In this document: positions 1 to 4,803 of the stretch, piece after piece
Position numbering within the stretch: the first letter of the stretch is position 1
Layout: each line of letters opens with the position of its first letter
Notes under the pieces: generated by a model
What the model was told of the DNA's origin: nothing
The model's database searches: none
What the model saw: the letters and a program-made list of their open reading frames with translations, nothing else
Assembly (NCBI GenBank): GCA_900765235.1
Contig: CAAFRK010000020.1
Location: forward strand, 1 to 7,603
DNA length: 7,603 bases
Reading direction: 5' to 3'
DNA from: an uncultured Veillonella sp.
GTDB lineage: Bacteria > Bacillota_C > Negativicutes > Veillonellales > Veillonellaceae
Made by a program: the position numbers and the translations under genes

Positions 1-19
1 CAACTAGAACCTTTTGCAT
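1..19 (-). CDS. Start of an unidentified gene, cut by the window edge
   Basis: Only six codons are inside the window, reading MQKVLV from an ATG at 19-17. The start is convincing because a near-perfect Shine-Dalgarno (AGGAGG, complement of 24-29) sits four bases upstream, and a plausible promoter lies at 75-103. The gene runs leftward out of the window. Six residues cannot identify a product. It is downstream of pgpA on the same strand but probably has its own promoter. Confidence 0.7.
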
Positions 20-74
20 AGTTCCTCCTGTATATAGTCTACATAGAATACATTAATTATTCATTTCACTACTA

Positions 75-103
75 GTTATACTCTTAATTTTTAATAACAT
101 CAA
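75..103 (-). promoter_or_regulatory. Sigma-70-type promoter for the gene starting at 19
   Basis: On the minus strand TTGATG (complement of 98-103) and TATAAC (complement of 75-80) are separated by exactly 17 bases. Transcription would start near 68, giving a leader of about 50 bases before the ATG at 19. No hairpin with a T-run is seen between pgpA and this site, so readthrough from pgpA is also possible. Confidence 0.5.
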
Positions 104-113
104 CGACAAAAAT

Positions 114-632
114 TTATGCTTTTTCCTCAGCTAGCGCATGACGTACGCGATGAGGTTCATTATGAGCTAATTTCCCCGCTGCAGCAGCTGCCACAGCACC
201 TACTAAATCATCGAGGAATGTATTACAATGACCACCAGCCTTGCTATCTAACTTTTTAATGATGCCAGGCTTAACCTTATCTAGATAGCCATAGTTCGTA
301 AACCCTATGGAACCGTATAAATTAACGATGGAAAAGGCTAAGATTTCGTCGATACCATAGAGGCTTTCATCATTTTCTACAATACCTTGCAAGGGCTGAG
401 ATAATTTATTTTGTTCCGTCAACTTGTCTAGCTCAATGCCCGTAATAATTGCATTATGTACCTCTCGTTTTGAAAGGACCGACGCCACATGTTCACGGCA
501 TTCTTCAATTGTTAGATTAGGCATATATGGTTTTTGAACATATAAAACGAGCTCTGCAATATCCTCTAACGTAACGCCACGCTCCGCCAGAAGATCGTAA
601 GTATATTTCTCTAAATCCTTTGTAGATTCCAT
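114..632 (-). CDS. pgpA: Phosphatidylglycerophosphatase A family protein (YutG-like)
   Basis: The predicted protein has 172 residues and matches the PgpA family as found in Firmicutes (Bacillus YutG). Known PgpA enzymes remove the phosphate from phosphatidylglycerophosphate, the last step of phosphatidylglycerol synthesis. The YutG branch is shorter and more soluble than E. coli PgpA, so its substrate is less certain. Visible family blocks are LLAERGVTLEDIAELV (14-29), LSKREVHNAIITGIELD (53-69), ENDESLYGIDEILAFS (86-101), the GSIGFTNYGYLDK block (107-119) and FLDDLVGA (139-146), whose acidic pair is probably at the active site. I chose the ATG at 632 because AGGAG lies five bases upstream; an in-frame GTG at 665 lacks such a site. 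It starts 10 bases after the stop of the secreted-protein gene, so the two are probably co-transcribed. Confidence 0.85.
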   Translation of the reverse strand: MESTKDLEKYTYDLLAERGVTLEDIAELVLYVQKPYMPNLTIEECREHVASVLSKREVHNAIITGIELDKLTEQNKLSQPLQGIVENDESLYGIDEILAFSIVNLYGSIGFTNYGYLDKVKPGIIKKLDSKAGGHCNTFLDDLVGAVAAAAAGKLAHNEPHRVRHALAEEKA

Positions 633-642
633 AACCGCTCCT

Positions 643-1038
643 TTATTTTTTATGAGGGTGTTCACCTGATACGATTACAATACTAACTGGAATTGTCACA
701 ACTAATGCTTCATCAGTATCCACATGCTTTGTATGCCAAGCGGCCTCTTTTGCAGCCTCTTCAAAGATTGGATATGCATCGCGGTCTAATTTCCAATTAT
801 TAGGCCCCGCTTCAACGGCTACAATATTCCCTTTATCATCTGTTTTAATTTCTAGAGGAACAATCAAGGTGCCATCGGCACTCGTCTTGAAAGCCTCACT
901 AGGAATGACTACATTATAAGAAATTTGTTGCTGTAATTCATAGGTACGCTTATCTGTGGGCTTTAAATCTGCCGCTAAAGAGCTAATATTCCCCATCATA
1001 GACGCCAATACAGCTAATAATACAACCCTTTTAAACAT
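643..1038 (-). CDS. Small secreted protein with TonB C-terminal-like fold
   Basis: The predicted protein has 131 residues. It begins with a Sec signal peptide: basic KR at 3-4, a hydrophobic core through about residue 21, and a probable cleavage after SLA or SLAA near 22-23. The mature part (VPLEIKTDDKGNIVAVEAG, then LDRDAYPIFEEAAKEAAWH) has the order of the TonB C-terminal domain: a beta strand, a glycine turn, a strand, then a 'LD..A' helix. It has no TonB proline-rich spacer or membrane anchor beyond the signal peptide, so it is not a full TonB. It is likely periplasmic, role unknown. The ATG at 1038 is preceded by GGGGGAG at a good distance; an in-frame GTG at 1065 is unsupported. The promoter is at 1084-1092, and pgpA follows after 10 bases. 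Confidence 0.7.
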   Translation of the reverse strand: MFKRVVLLAVLASMMGNISSLAADLKPTDKRTYELQQQISYNVVIPSEAFKTSADGTLIVPLEIKTDDKGNIVAVEAGPNNWKLDRDAYPIFEEAAKEAAWHTKHVDTDEALVVTIPVSIVIVSGEHPHKK

Positions 1039-1083
1039 AGTTTTTCTCCCCCAAGTACTTTCCACTACACGCAGTATACGTTG

Positions 1084-1092
1084 ATTATACCA
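1084..1092 (-). promoter_or_regulatory. Extended -10 promoter for the secreted protein/pgpA unit
   Basis: The minus strand reads TGGTATAAT, a perfect -10 with the TGN extension. Where the -35 would fall is the T-run of the yjdM terminator, and no good -35 is seen, as is usual for extended -10 promoters. Transcription would start around 1077, about 40 bases before the ATG at 1038. Confidence 0.55.
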
Positions 1093-1094
1093 CG

Positions 1095-1128
1095 AAAAAA
1101 TCCCTACCGAACGTATCGATAGGGATTT
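1095..1128 (-). terminator. Intrinsic terminator after yjdM
   Basis: On the minus strand AAATCCCTA pairs with TAGGGATTT (1120-1128 with 1098-1106), followed by a run of six T (complement of 1095-1100). The 13-base interior can add a CGA/TCG stem. It begins six bases after the yjdM stop codon, so it ends that transcript. Confidence 0.85.
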
Positions 1129-1134
1129 CTTAAA

Positions 1135-1479
1135 TTAGATTTTCTTAACCATTTCAGATTTCAATGCCATCGCACCGAAACCATCGATTTTACAATCGAT
1201 ATCGTGGCCATCGCTCGCATCAGTGATGAGGCGAATGTTTTTAACGCGTGTACCTTGTTTCAATACGCCAGCGCCTTTTACTTTGAGGTCTTTGACAACA
1301 ACAACTGTATCGCCATCAGCTAGCTCGTTGCCGTTAGCATCGCGAATGATACCTGCTTCAGCTGCAGCTTGTGCATCAGCTGCTGTCCATTCATGTCCGC
1401 ACATAGGACAGATAAACATATGACCATCTTCATATGTGTACTCGTCGCCACACTTAGGGCAGTTAGGTAAATTTGCCAT
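1135..1479 (-). CDS. yjdM: PhnA/YjdM family zinc-ribbon protein
   Basis: The predicted protein has 114 residues, the usual size for this family. An N-terminal zinc ribbon is visible as two CxxC pairs, C7/C10 (CPKCG) and C24/C27 (CPMCG). It is followed by the family's compact beta domain, including [18 protein letters not shown] and the ending [15 protein letters not shown]. Databases often call it 'alkylphosphonate utilization protein', but as far as I recall E. coli phnA (yjdM) is not needed for phosphonate use, so the cellular role is open. The ATG at 1479 has AAGGAG seven bases upstream. It is a single-gene transcript, with a promoter at 1513-1521 and a terminator at 1095-1128. Confidence 0.9.
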   Translation of the reverse strand: MANLPNCPKCGDEYTYEDGHMFICPMCGHEWTAADAQAAAEAGIIRDANGNELADGDTVVVVKDLKVKGAGVLKQGTRVKNIRLITDASDGHDIDCKIDGFGAMALKSEMVKKI

Positions 1480-1512
1480 TTAGATCTCCTTTTTTCACTA
1501 CATAATGAAAGT

Positions 1513-1521
1513 ATTATACCA
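1513..1521 (-). promoter_or_regulatory. Extended -10 promoter for yjdM
   Basis: The minus strand reads TGGTATAAT, the same nine bases as the promoter at 1084-1092. No convincing -35 is seen. Transcription would start near 1506, about 27 bases before the yjdM ATG. Confidence 0.55.
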
Positions 1522-1578
1522 TATAATTTCCACTAGAATCCTATATTTGTGTAAAAGTTGTACGAAATTAATTCGTAT

Positions 1579-1607
1579 TTTTCAATATTCAAAATCCGCT
1601 ATATACT
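1579..1607 (+). promoter_or_regulatory. Promoter for the small toxin-like gene
   Basis: TATACT at 1602-1607 is a strong -10. The matching -35, 17 bases upstream, is weak (TTTTCA, 1579-1584). The interrupted palindrome TACGAA-(5)-TTCGTA at 1561-1577 lies just upstream and could be a regulator site or chance. Transcription would start around 1614, giving a leader of about 57 bases that begins almost directly with the hairpin at 1618. Confidence 0.5.
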
Positions 1608-1617
1608 AATAACGAAA

Positions 1618-1641
1618 GAGCCGTTAACGTGAGTTAGGTTC
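1618..1641 (+). promoter_or_regulatory. 5' leader hairpin of the toxin message, GUGA loop
   Basis: In plus-strand RNA, GAGCC (1618-1622) pairs with GGUUC (1637-1641), and UAAC (1625-1628) pairs with GUUA (1633-1636). They close a GUGA (GNRA-type) tetraloop, with a two-base GU bulge. One pair is G-U on this strand and would be A-C on the other, so the plus-strand RNA is the form that folds. It sits at the expected 5' end of the message and probably stabilises it or sets up the next hairpin. Confidence 0.55.
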
Positions 1642-1665
1642 ATCTCCGTCTTTTCGAGGGAGGTG
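1641..1665 (+). promoter_or_regulatory. Hairpin hiding the toxin ribosome binding site
   Basis: CAUCUCC (1641-1647) is complementary over seven consecutive pairs, one of them G-U, to GGAGGUG (1659-1665). The latter is the core of the Shine-Dalgarno seven bases before the ATG at 1671. The loop is 11 bases. In this fold ribosomes could not reach the site. Such masking is typical of type I toxin messages, which need processing or refolding before translation. Confidence 0.6.
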
Positions 1666-1670
1666 GCATT

Positions 1671-1742
1671 ATGACTGTATACGAAGCATTATCATTAATG
1701 ATTTTATTCGCTACCCTCGTAGTGTTAATTCTTAAGAAATAA
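1671..1742 (+). CDS. Putative type I toxin, 23-residue holin-like membrane peptide
   Basis: The ORF reads MTVYEALSLMILF, then ATLVVLILKK and TAA. It has an N-terminal YEALSLMI block, one hydrophobic helix (about residues 6-21) and a basic KK tail. The opening resembles Bacillus BsrG (MTVYESLMIMINF) and TxpA (YESLMVMIGF) and the 'putative holin-like toxin' family (Hol_Tox), whose members insert in the membrane. At 23 residues it is shorter than BsrG (38). The Shine-Dalgarno GGGAGGTGG (1658-1666) is very strong. It is the only plus-strand gene here and stands between yjdM and the ECF gene. A strong opposing promoter and a shared hairpin downstream fit a type I toxin with an antisense RNA antitoxin. 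Toxicity is inferred from family resemblance. Confidence 0.8.
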   Translation: MTVYEALSLMILFATLVVLILKK

Positions 1743-1765
1743 TCAGTTATTTGATTATAAAATAA

Positions 1766-1821
1766 GATAAACCTAACGTTTAAGACTAAGTACTGCAATA
1801 CTTAGACACGTTAGGTTTATC
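1766..1821. terminator. Long hairpin between toxin gene and antisense promoter
   Basis: GATAAACCTAACGT (1766-1779) is a perfect inverted repeat of 1808-1821 (14 pairs). An inner stem CTAAGTA/TACTTAG (1786-1792 with 1799-1805) closes a 6-base loop. On the minus strand it is followed by TTATTTTAT, a reasonable T-rich tail, so it best serves the antisense RNA and any readthrough from the ECF gene. On the plus strand the following bases are not a clean T-run, so its role for the toxin message is less certain. Confidence 0.65.
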
Positions 1822-1840
1822 AAATTCATTATTCTTTGAT

Positions 1841-1876
1841 GAGCCTAACGCCTAGAACACGTCAACTGGCTCTTTT
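1841..1876 (+). terminator. Possible plus-strand terminator of the toxin message
   Basis: GAGCC (1841-1845) pairs with GGCTC (1868-1872), followed by TTTT (1873-1876). The loop is long (22 bases) with only three likely inner pairs on this strand, so it would be weak. If used, the toxin message would extend across the whole antisense RNA. The same bases form the better-paired 5' hairpin of the minus-strand RNA, which may be their main purpose. Confidence 0.35.
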
Positions 1877-1884
1877 GTACTTAT

Positions 1885-1913
1885 AGTATAGTCTGAATTC
1901 TAGCGACTGTCAA
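1885..1913 (-). promoter_or_regulatory. Strong promoter for the antisense RNA
   Basis: On the minus strand a perfect -35 TTGACA (complement of 1908-1913) and TATACT (complement of 1885-1890, five of six) are exactly 17 bases apart. This is the best sigma-70-type promoter in the window, and no coding gene lies directly downstream of it on that strand. That is the expected pattern for an antitoxin RNA made in excess. It begins four bases after the ECF stop codon. Confidence 0.75.
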
Positions 1914-1917
1914 TTTA

Positions 1918-2415
1918 CTACCCAAGGCGTTTGCGTAAGATAGCGTAGAGAATCATGCTAACGATAACGCTCATAACAGCTTGAATGGTATTAGTCAAAA
2001 TACTAGCAATGGCTACGCCTGGATCGAATACGAAGTATTCGGCGATGAAGTAGCCTGCTACGATAATAATACCACCTATGATAGTTGCCGCTAAGGCAGA
2101 GGTAGTTGTCTTATGGTTATAGACAGTACCGACAAGATAGCCTTCAATGCCTTTCACCACAAAGGTAATTGGTACAAAGACTGCGTAGCCGAGGAATAAA
2201 TCAGCTAGTGCTGGGCCGATAGCACCAATATAGGCGCCGTATTTTCGACCTAATAATAGAGCTGATGTCATAATAACGACATCTCCAACATTGAAATAGC
2301 CGCGAATGCCAGGTACTGGAATTTTTGTGTACATGGTAAACAGTGTTGCGAGGGCAATCAATACGGCTGTGAGTACTAACGCGGACGTAGTACTGCGGGT
2401 TTGAACGTGTTGCAT
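1918..2415 (-). CDS. ECF transporter S component (substrate-binding membrane subunit)
   Basis: The predicted protein has 165 residues and is almost wholly hydrophobic, with about six membrane helices (near 10-30, 42-57, 60-79, 80-98, 104-125 and 138-160). Length and layout fit the S component of energy-coupling factor vitamin transporters. The segment IPVPGIRGYFNVGDVVIM followed by LLLGRKYGAYIGAIGPALAD is typical of the PF07155 group, which includes HmpT-like proteins. S components bind a vitamin or precursor and share an EcfAA'T module encoded elsewhere. The substrate cannot be read from the sequence, and no riboswitch is seen in the short leader. The ATG at 2415 has AAGGAGG five bases upstream. 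It has its own promoter at 2471-2499. The next terminator downstream is the hairpin at 1766-1821, so readthrough would include the antisense RNA. Confidence 0.82.
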   Translation of the reverse strand: MQHVQTRSTTSALVLTAVLIALATLFTMYTKIPVPGIRGYFNVGDVVIMTSALLLGRKYGAYIGAIGPALADLFLGYAVFVPITFVVKGIEGYLVGTVYNHKTTTSALAATIIGGIIIVAGYFIAEYFVFDPGVAIASILTNTIQAVMSVIVSMILYAILRKRLG

Positions 2416-2430
2416 AGCGTCCTCCTTATA

Positions 2431-2467
2431 AAGAAAAATAGGCATGTGAATAATTACATCACATGCC
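2431..2467 (-). terminator. Hairpin with T-rich tail upstream of the ECF gene
   Basis: GGCATGTGA (2441-2449) and TCACATGCC (2459-2467) form a perfect nine-base inverted repeat with a nine-base loop. On the minus strand it is followed by TATTTTTCTT (complement of 2431-2440). It probably terminates transcripts from the DUF2695 gene. Because the predicted ECF start site falls at the edge of the first arm, it could instead be a leader hairpin or attenuator for the ECF gene. Confidence 0.6.
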
Positions 2468-2470
2468 TTT

Positions 2471-2499
2471 ACTATATACCTTTATGATAACACCTGCAA
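2471..2499 (-). promoter_or_regulatory. Probable promoter for the ECF S component
   Basis: On the minus strand TTGCAG (complement of 2494-2499) and TATAGT (complement of 2471-2476) are 17 bases apart. Transcription would start near 2464, about 50 bases before the ATG at 2415. The -35 matches only in part. Confidence 0.45.
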
Positions 2500-2528
2500 A
2501 TAGAAGGAGTTAACTATAGAAAATACTA

Positions 2529-2822
2529 TTAATCGTACTCCTCAAAACGTTCTTCCACATTGTAGAGAACCTCGCAGTCACAGCCGCCACCTTCGTTAAC
2601 GATCCAGTCTAGTACACTTTCCACATCTACCTCTTGTTTTTCCAAGAATTCTCTGGTGAAAGTCAAACTATGGTCGCAACCGTCATTTGCCTCTAACTTC
2701 TCGTCTACATAGTCAAAGAGATTCCAAAACAACTCTTCGTCCATAGGCAAACTATCTTTAAACGATTGCTTTTGCTTATCTGCATATGCTTTTAACAATT
2801 CCTTTTTACGTGCTTTATCCAT
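2529..2822 (-). CDS. DUF2695 family protein
   Basis: The predicted protein has 97 residues. The second half carries the DUF2695 signature: CDHSLTFTREFLEK (49-62), then VLDWIVNEGGGCDCEVLYNV (70-89). Cysteines at 49, 81 and 83 and a histidine at 51 could bind metal, but this is not established. The family has no firm function that I know of and often occurs in immunity-like clusters. The first 25 residues are very basic and the rest acidic. The ATG at 2822 is preferred because AAGGA lies 11 bases upstream; the in-frame ATG at 2843 has no binding site. This is the last gene of the small-protein array, followed by the hairpin at 2431-2467. Confidence 0.75.
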   Translation of the reverse strand: MDKARKKELLKAYADKQKQSFKDSLPMDEELFWNLFDYVDEKLEANDGCDHSLTFTREFLEKQEVDVESVLDWIVNEGGGCDCEVLYNVEERFEEYD

Positions 2823-2878
2823 GATAATGCTTTTCCTTTTCATATTATGTTTTATATCTTTAATATCTGCCCCATAAC

Positions 2879-3643
2879 TTATGTCTCATATAATTCTGGT
2901 CGTTCTAAAACTGTGCCATATTTTAATTTTGGCAGTTTAACGAATTGAGGATACAATTGCTTAACCTCTTTACAAGATCTTAATGTAAGATGTTCTAGAT
3001 TATGGAGTTCTAAAATAGGAGAATAGTCTGTATCCATCACTTTAGCTGTCAAGAAGCTAAAGAATCACAGCTGTTTCATATGACGTAGAAATCCCAAGGA
3101 TTGAACCTTAAGAATTTTAGGAGCTGCGAAATCACCTTCTAGAGCAAGACTTTCAAGGTGCTTCAGATGCACTAATGGCGTATAATCATCAATTTTTTGA
3201 AAGTTCTCAATCGACAGAGCCACTAAATTTTCTAATTTTGATATAGGCTCTAAACTCGATACGCTTCTACCGGACCCAATGTGTAAATATTCTAGTTCTT
3301 GTAAGTTCTCTAATTTTGAAATATCTGGATAGATGCCCCATTTTATATGTAATTTTTTAAGTCTACGTTGAGCACACACCGCATCAAATAAGTCCTGTGA
3401 CATTCTTGTACAAAACATAAGCTCTGTAAAAGTATCTGGATTATTTACTAGGAAATCACACCACTCCATCCAAATTCGCTTCTTATCTTTAGCAGAATAG
3501 TTTTCATCTAGCTGTGTGCAGTTGATTATTAACTTATCTTCACCATTATATTCAGAGACCTCTACCACAGATTTAGGCCGTGCGTCATCCTTATGATAGT
3601 AGTCAAATCCATATTTAACTTGCTTTTCTGTTAACACTGCCAT
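2879..3643 (-). pseudogene. Leucine-rich repeat protein interrupted by an in-frame TGA
   Basis: From the ATG at 3643 (GAGGAA seven bases upstream) the frame reads 192 residues to TGA at 3067-3065, then continues without another stop for 61 codons to TAA at 2881-2879. The N-terminal 90 residues resemble the non-repeat cap of such proteins. Leucine-rich repeats begin near residue 95 (LKKLHI, LQELEYLHIG, LENLVALSI, LKHLESLALEG) and clearly resume after the TGA (LELHNLEHLTLRSC, LPKLKYG). The stop therefore falls inside the repeat domain. The continuation has no ribosome binding site, although an ATG at 3037 exists. It is most simply a nonsense mutation (CGA or TGG to TGA) or a sequencing error; the 192-residue product might still be made. 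It lies between DUF1877 and DUF2695 genes, suggesting an immunity-like role. Confidence 0.8.
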
Positions 3644-3682
3644 GTTACAATTCCTCATCTTCGCCAGTCGCATAATTGGTTA

Positions 3683-3704
3683 GGCTATAACTAGATCTAT
3701 AGCC
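3683..3704. repeat. Inverted repeat between DUF1877 and LRR genes
   Basis: GGCTATA (3683-3689) and TATAGCC (3698-3704) are perfect inverted repeats around an 8-base loop. An alternative longer pairing of ATTGGTTA (3675-3682) with TAGCCAAT (3700-3707) is also possible. No T-run follows on the minus strand, so it is not a standard terminator. It could be a processing site or an operator ahead of the leucine-rich repeat gene. Confidence 0.35.
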
Positions 3705-3721
3705 AATAAAATTTTACGACC

Positions 3722-4228
3722 TTAGCAAATCGATACAAGTACGTTCCCATTAGCGTCTAACACTTGTTTATAGAAGCGTTTCATTTGCTCGAAATCATGA
3801 AGAAGTTCGTCTTTGATTTCTTCCTCTTCCTCATCGTAATCCCAGATATTTGGATATAGCTCTGCCTCTTTGCAGGCTGCCATATCAAAAGATTCGAGGG
3901 CTTCTTCCATATCAAACTGCTCTAGAGCCGCCACGATATCTGCTAATTTATCGTGTTCGGTATACGCTAAGTAATCCGATATTTCTTCAACAGCTGTTAT
4001 GCCAAGTACAGCTTGGCTAAGAGGGTTATTATCATCCTTATGGTCTGTTCCTACGCCAGTTAGCACAAAGTGAAGTACATCCCACATCTTATCGATATCG
4101 AGCAATAATTCATCATCGTCATTCCACTCTTCAACGCTTTCAAGAATTTCCTCTTCTTCTGAACCCATAGCTTTAAGCTCTTTTAAATTCGTATCACTTA
4201 AACAGCTATAATTTGCAATTAGTCCCAT
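3722..4228 (-). CDS. DUF1877 (YfbM-like) family protein
   Basis: The predicted protein has 168 residues, typical for DUF1877. Characteristic blocks are MGLIANYSCLSDTNL at the N-terminus, DKMWDVLHFVLTG (46-58), PLSQAVLG (69-76), LYPNIWDYDEEEEE (124-137) and the C-terminal FEQMKRFYKQVLDANGNVLV region. E. coli YfbM belongs to this family. It has no established enzymatic role, and in many genomes it lies in immunity-type neighbourhoods. It is strongly acidic, with no signal or membrane segment, so cytoplasmic. The ATG at 4228 has AAGGA seven bases upstream. It follows the 180-residue gene after 31 bases, probably in one transcript. Confidence 0.85.
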   Translation of the reverse strand: MGLIANYSCLSDTNLKELKAMGSEEEEILESVEEWNDDDELLLDIDKMWDVLHFVLTGVGTDHKDDNNPLSQAVLGITAVEEISDYLAYTEHDKLADIVAALEQFDMEEALESFDMAACKEAELYPNIWDYDEEEEEIKDELLHDFEQMKRFYKQVLDANGNVLVSIC

Positions 4229-4259
4229 AATTAAATCCTTTCATAAATTCTTCTAACCA

Positions 4260-4802
4260 TTAGAAAAATAAATTTTCCGATTCTGTAATGCTTCCATCAT
4301 CTTCATGGAAATAGCAGGTATATACCGGTTCACGATGCGCCGCGTCATAGAATTTCTGTAATACAAGTGAAAGTTTCATGTCTATTGGCATATGTAAAGC
4401 TTTCACAATGGGTTCCCAAAGTTCCATTGGCGAATAAGAGATAATATGAGACTGCTTATTCTGACCATATTCTTCAAGTGTTGCCGCATCAGAATACTTA
4501 CTTGAGTCACAGTAATCATGCCAACAAATACTAAAAACGATTAAATGAAATAAATCGTCCATACTTTCAGCTAAACGACCGGCGGCACCCTCGCTACTCC
4601 AATAACCAATAGATCCGTCCTCCAATAGATGATATTCACCGCCAGCGCCATCTACAGCAAATGCCATACCGGGCACAGAGAACGTGCAGCGACCTTCAGC
4701 CGTATCTCGTTCCTCCAGCGCATCTAGCAAGCGAAAATCAAATAGTGTATCAAAATCTTCAGCTAACTTGGCATCATTTCGCAATATATCTAAATAACCC
4801 AT
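4260..4802 (-). CDS. Unassigned small acidic protein, SUKH-like candidate
   Basis: The predicted protein has 180 residues and is cytoplasmic. The segment FAVDGAGGEYHLLEDGSIGY followed by GRLAESMDDLFHLI (48-87) has the order seen in SMI1/KNR4 (SUKH) proteins: a hydrophobic strand, a glycine pair, a 'dG.I' strand, then an 'iA.S..e' helix. SUKH proteins are a large group of immunity proteins. The resemblance is short and seen by eye, so the family is tentative. The ATG at 4802 comes one base after the TAA of the upstream gene (TAAAATG), with GGAG eight bases upstream. The two genes are therefore surely co-transcribed and perhaps translationally coupled. Confidence 0.7.
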   Translation of the reverse strand: MGYLDILRNDAKLAEDFDTLFDFRLLDALEERDTAEGRCTFSVPGMAFAVDGAGGEYHLLEDGSIGYWSSEGAAGRLAESMDDLFHLIVFSICWHDYCDSSKYSDAATLEEYGQNKQSHIISYSPMELWEPIVKALHMPIDMKLSLVLQKFYDAAHREPVYTCYFHEDDGSITESENLFF

Positions 4803-4803
4803 T

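Larger units (their letters stand above)
1758..1878 (-). ncRNA. Predicted antisense RNA antitoxin
   Basis: An RNA of about 120 bases is predicted from the promoter at 1885-1913 to the hairpin and T-rich stretch ending near 1758. It contains no convincing ORF. Its 5' end folds as GAGCC/GGCUC (1872-1868 with 1845-1841), enclosing GACGU/GCGUU with a 7-base loop. The inner stem has two G-U pairs that become A-C on the plus strand, which points to the minus-strand RNA as the selected form. It would be perfectly complementary to the 3' untranslated part of the toxin message. TxpA/RatA and BsrG/SR4 are arranged the same way, with toxin and antitoxin RNAs overlapping at their 3' ends. Exact ends are estimates. 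Confidence 0.6.

Noticed and set aside
1223..1423. 66-codon plus-strand ORF opposite yjdM
   Set aside because: It is the mirror of a well-supported zinc-ribbon gene, is rich in Ser/Ala/Thr from antisense codons, and has no ribosome binding site or recognisable domain.
1614..1670. Metabolite riboswitch in the leader of the small plus-strand gene
   Set aside because: The leader is only about 57 bases, matches no riboswitch core I know, and its hairpins are explained by ribosome-site masking.
2500..2530. Plus-strand AGAAGGAG resembling a Shine-Dalgarno near 2503-2510
   Set aside because: No ATG, GTG or TTG with an open frame follows at a usable distance; the gap also has a minus-strand promoter assignment.
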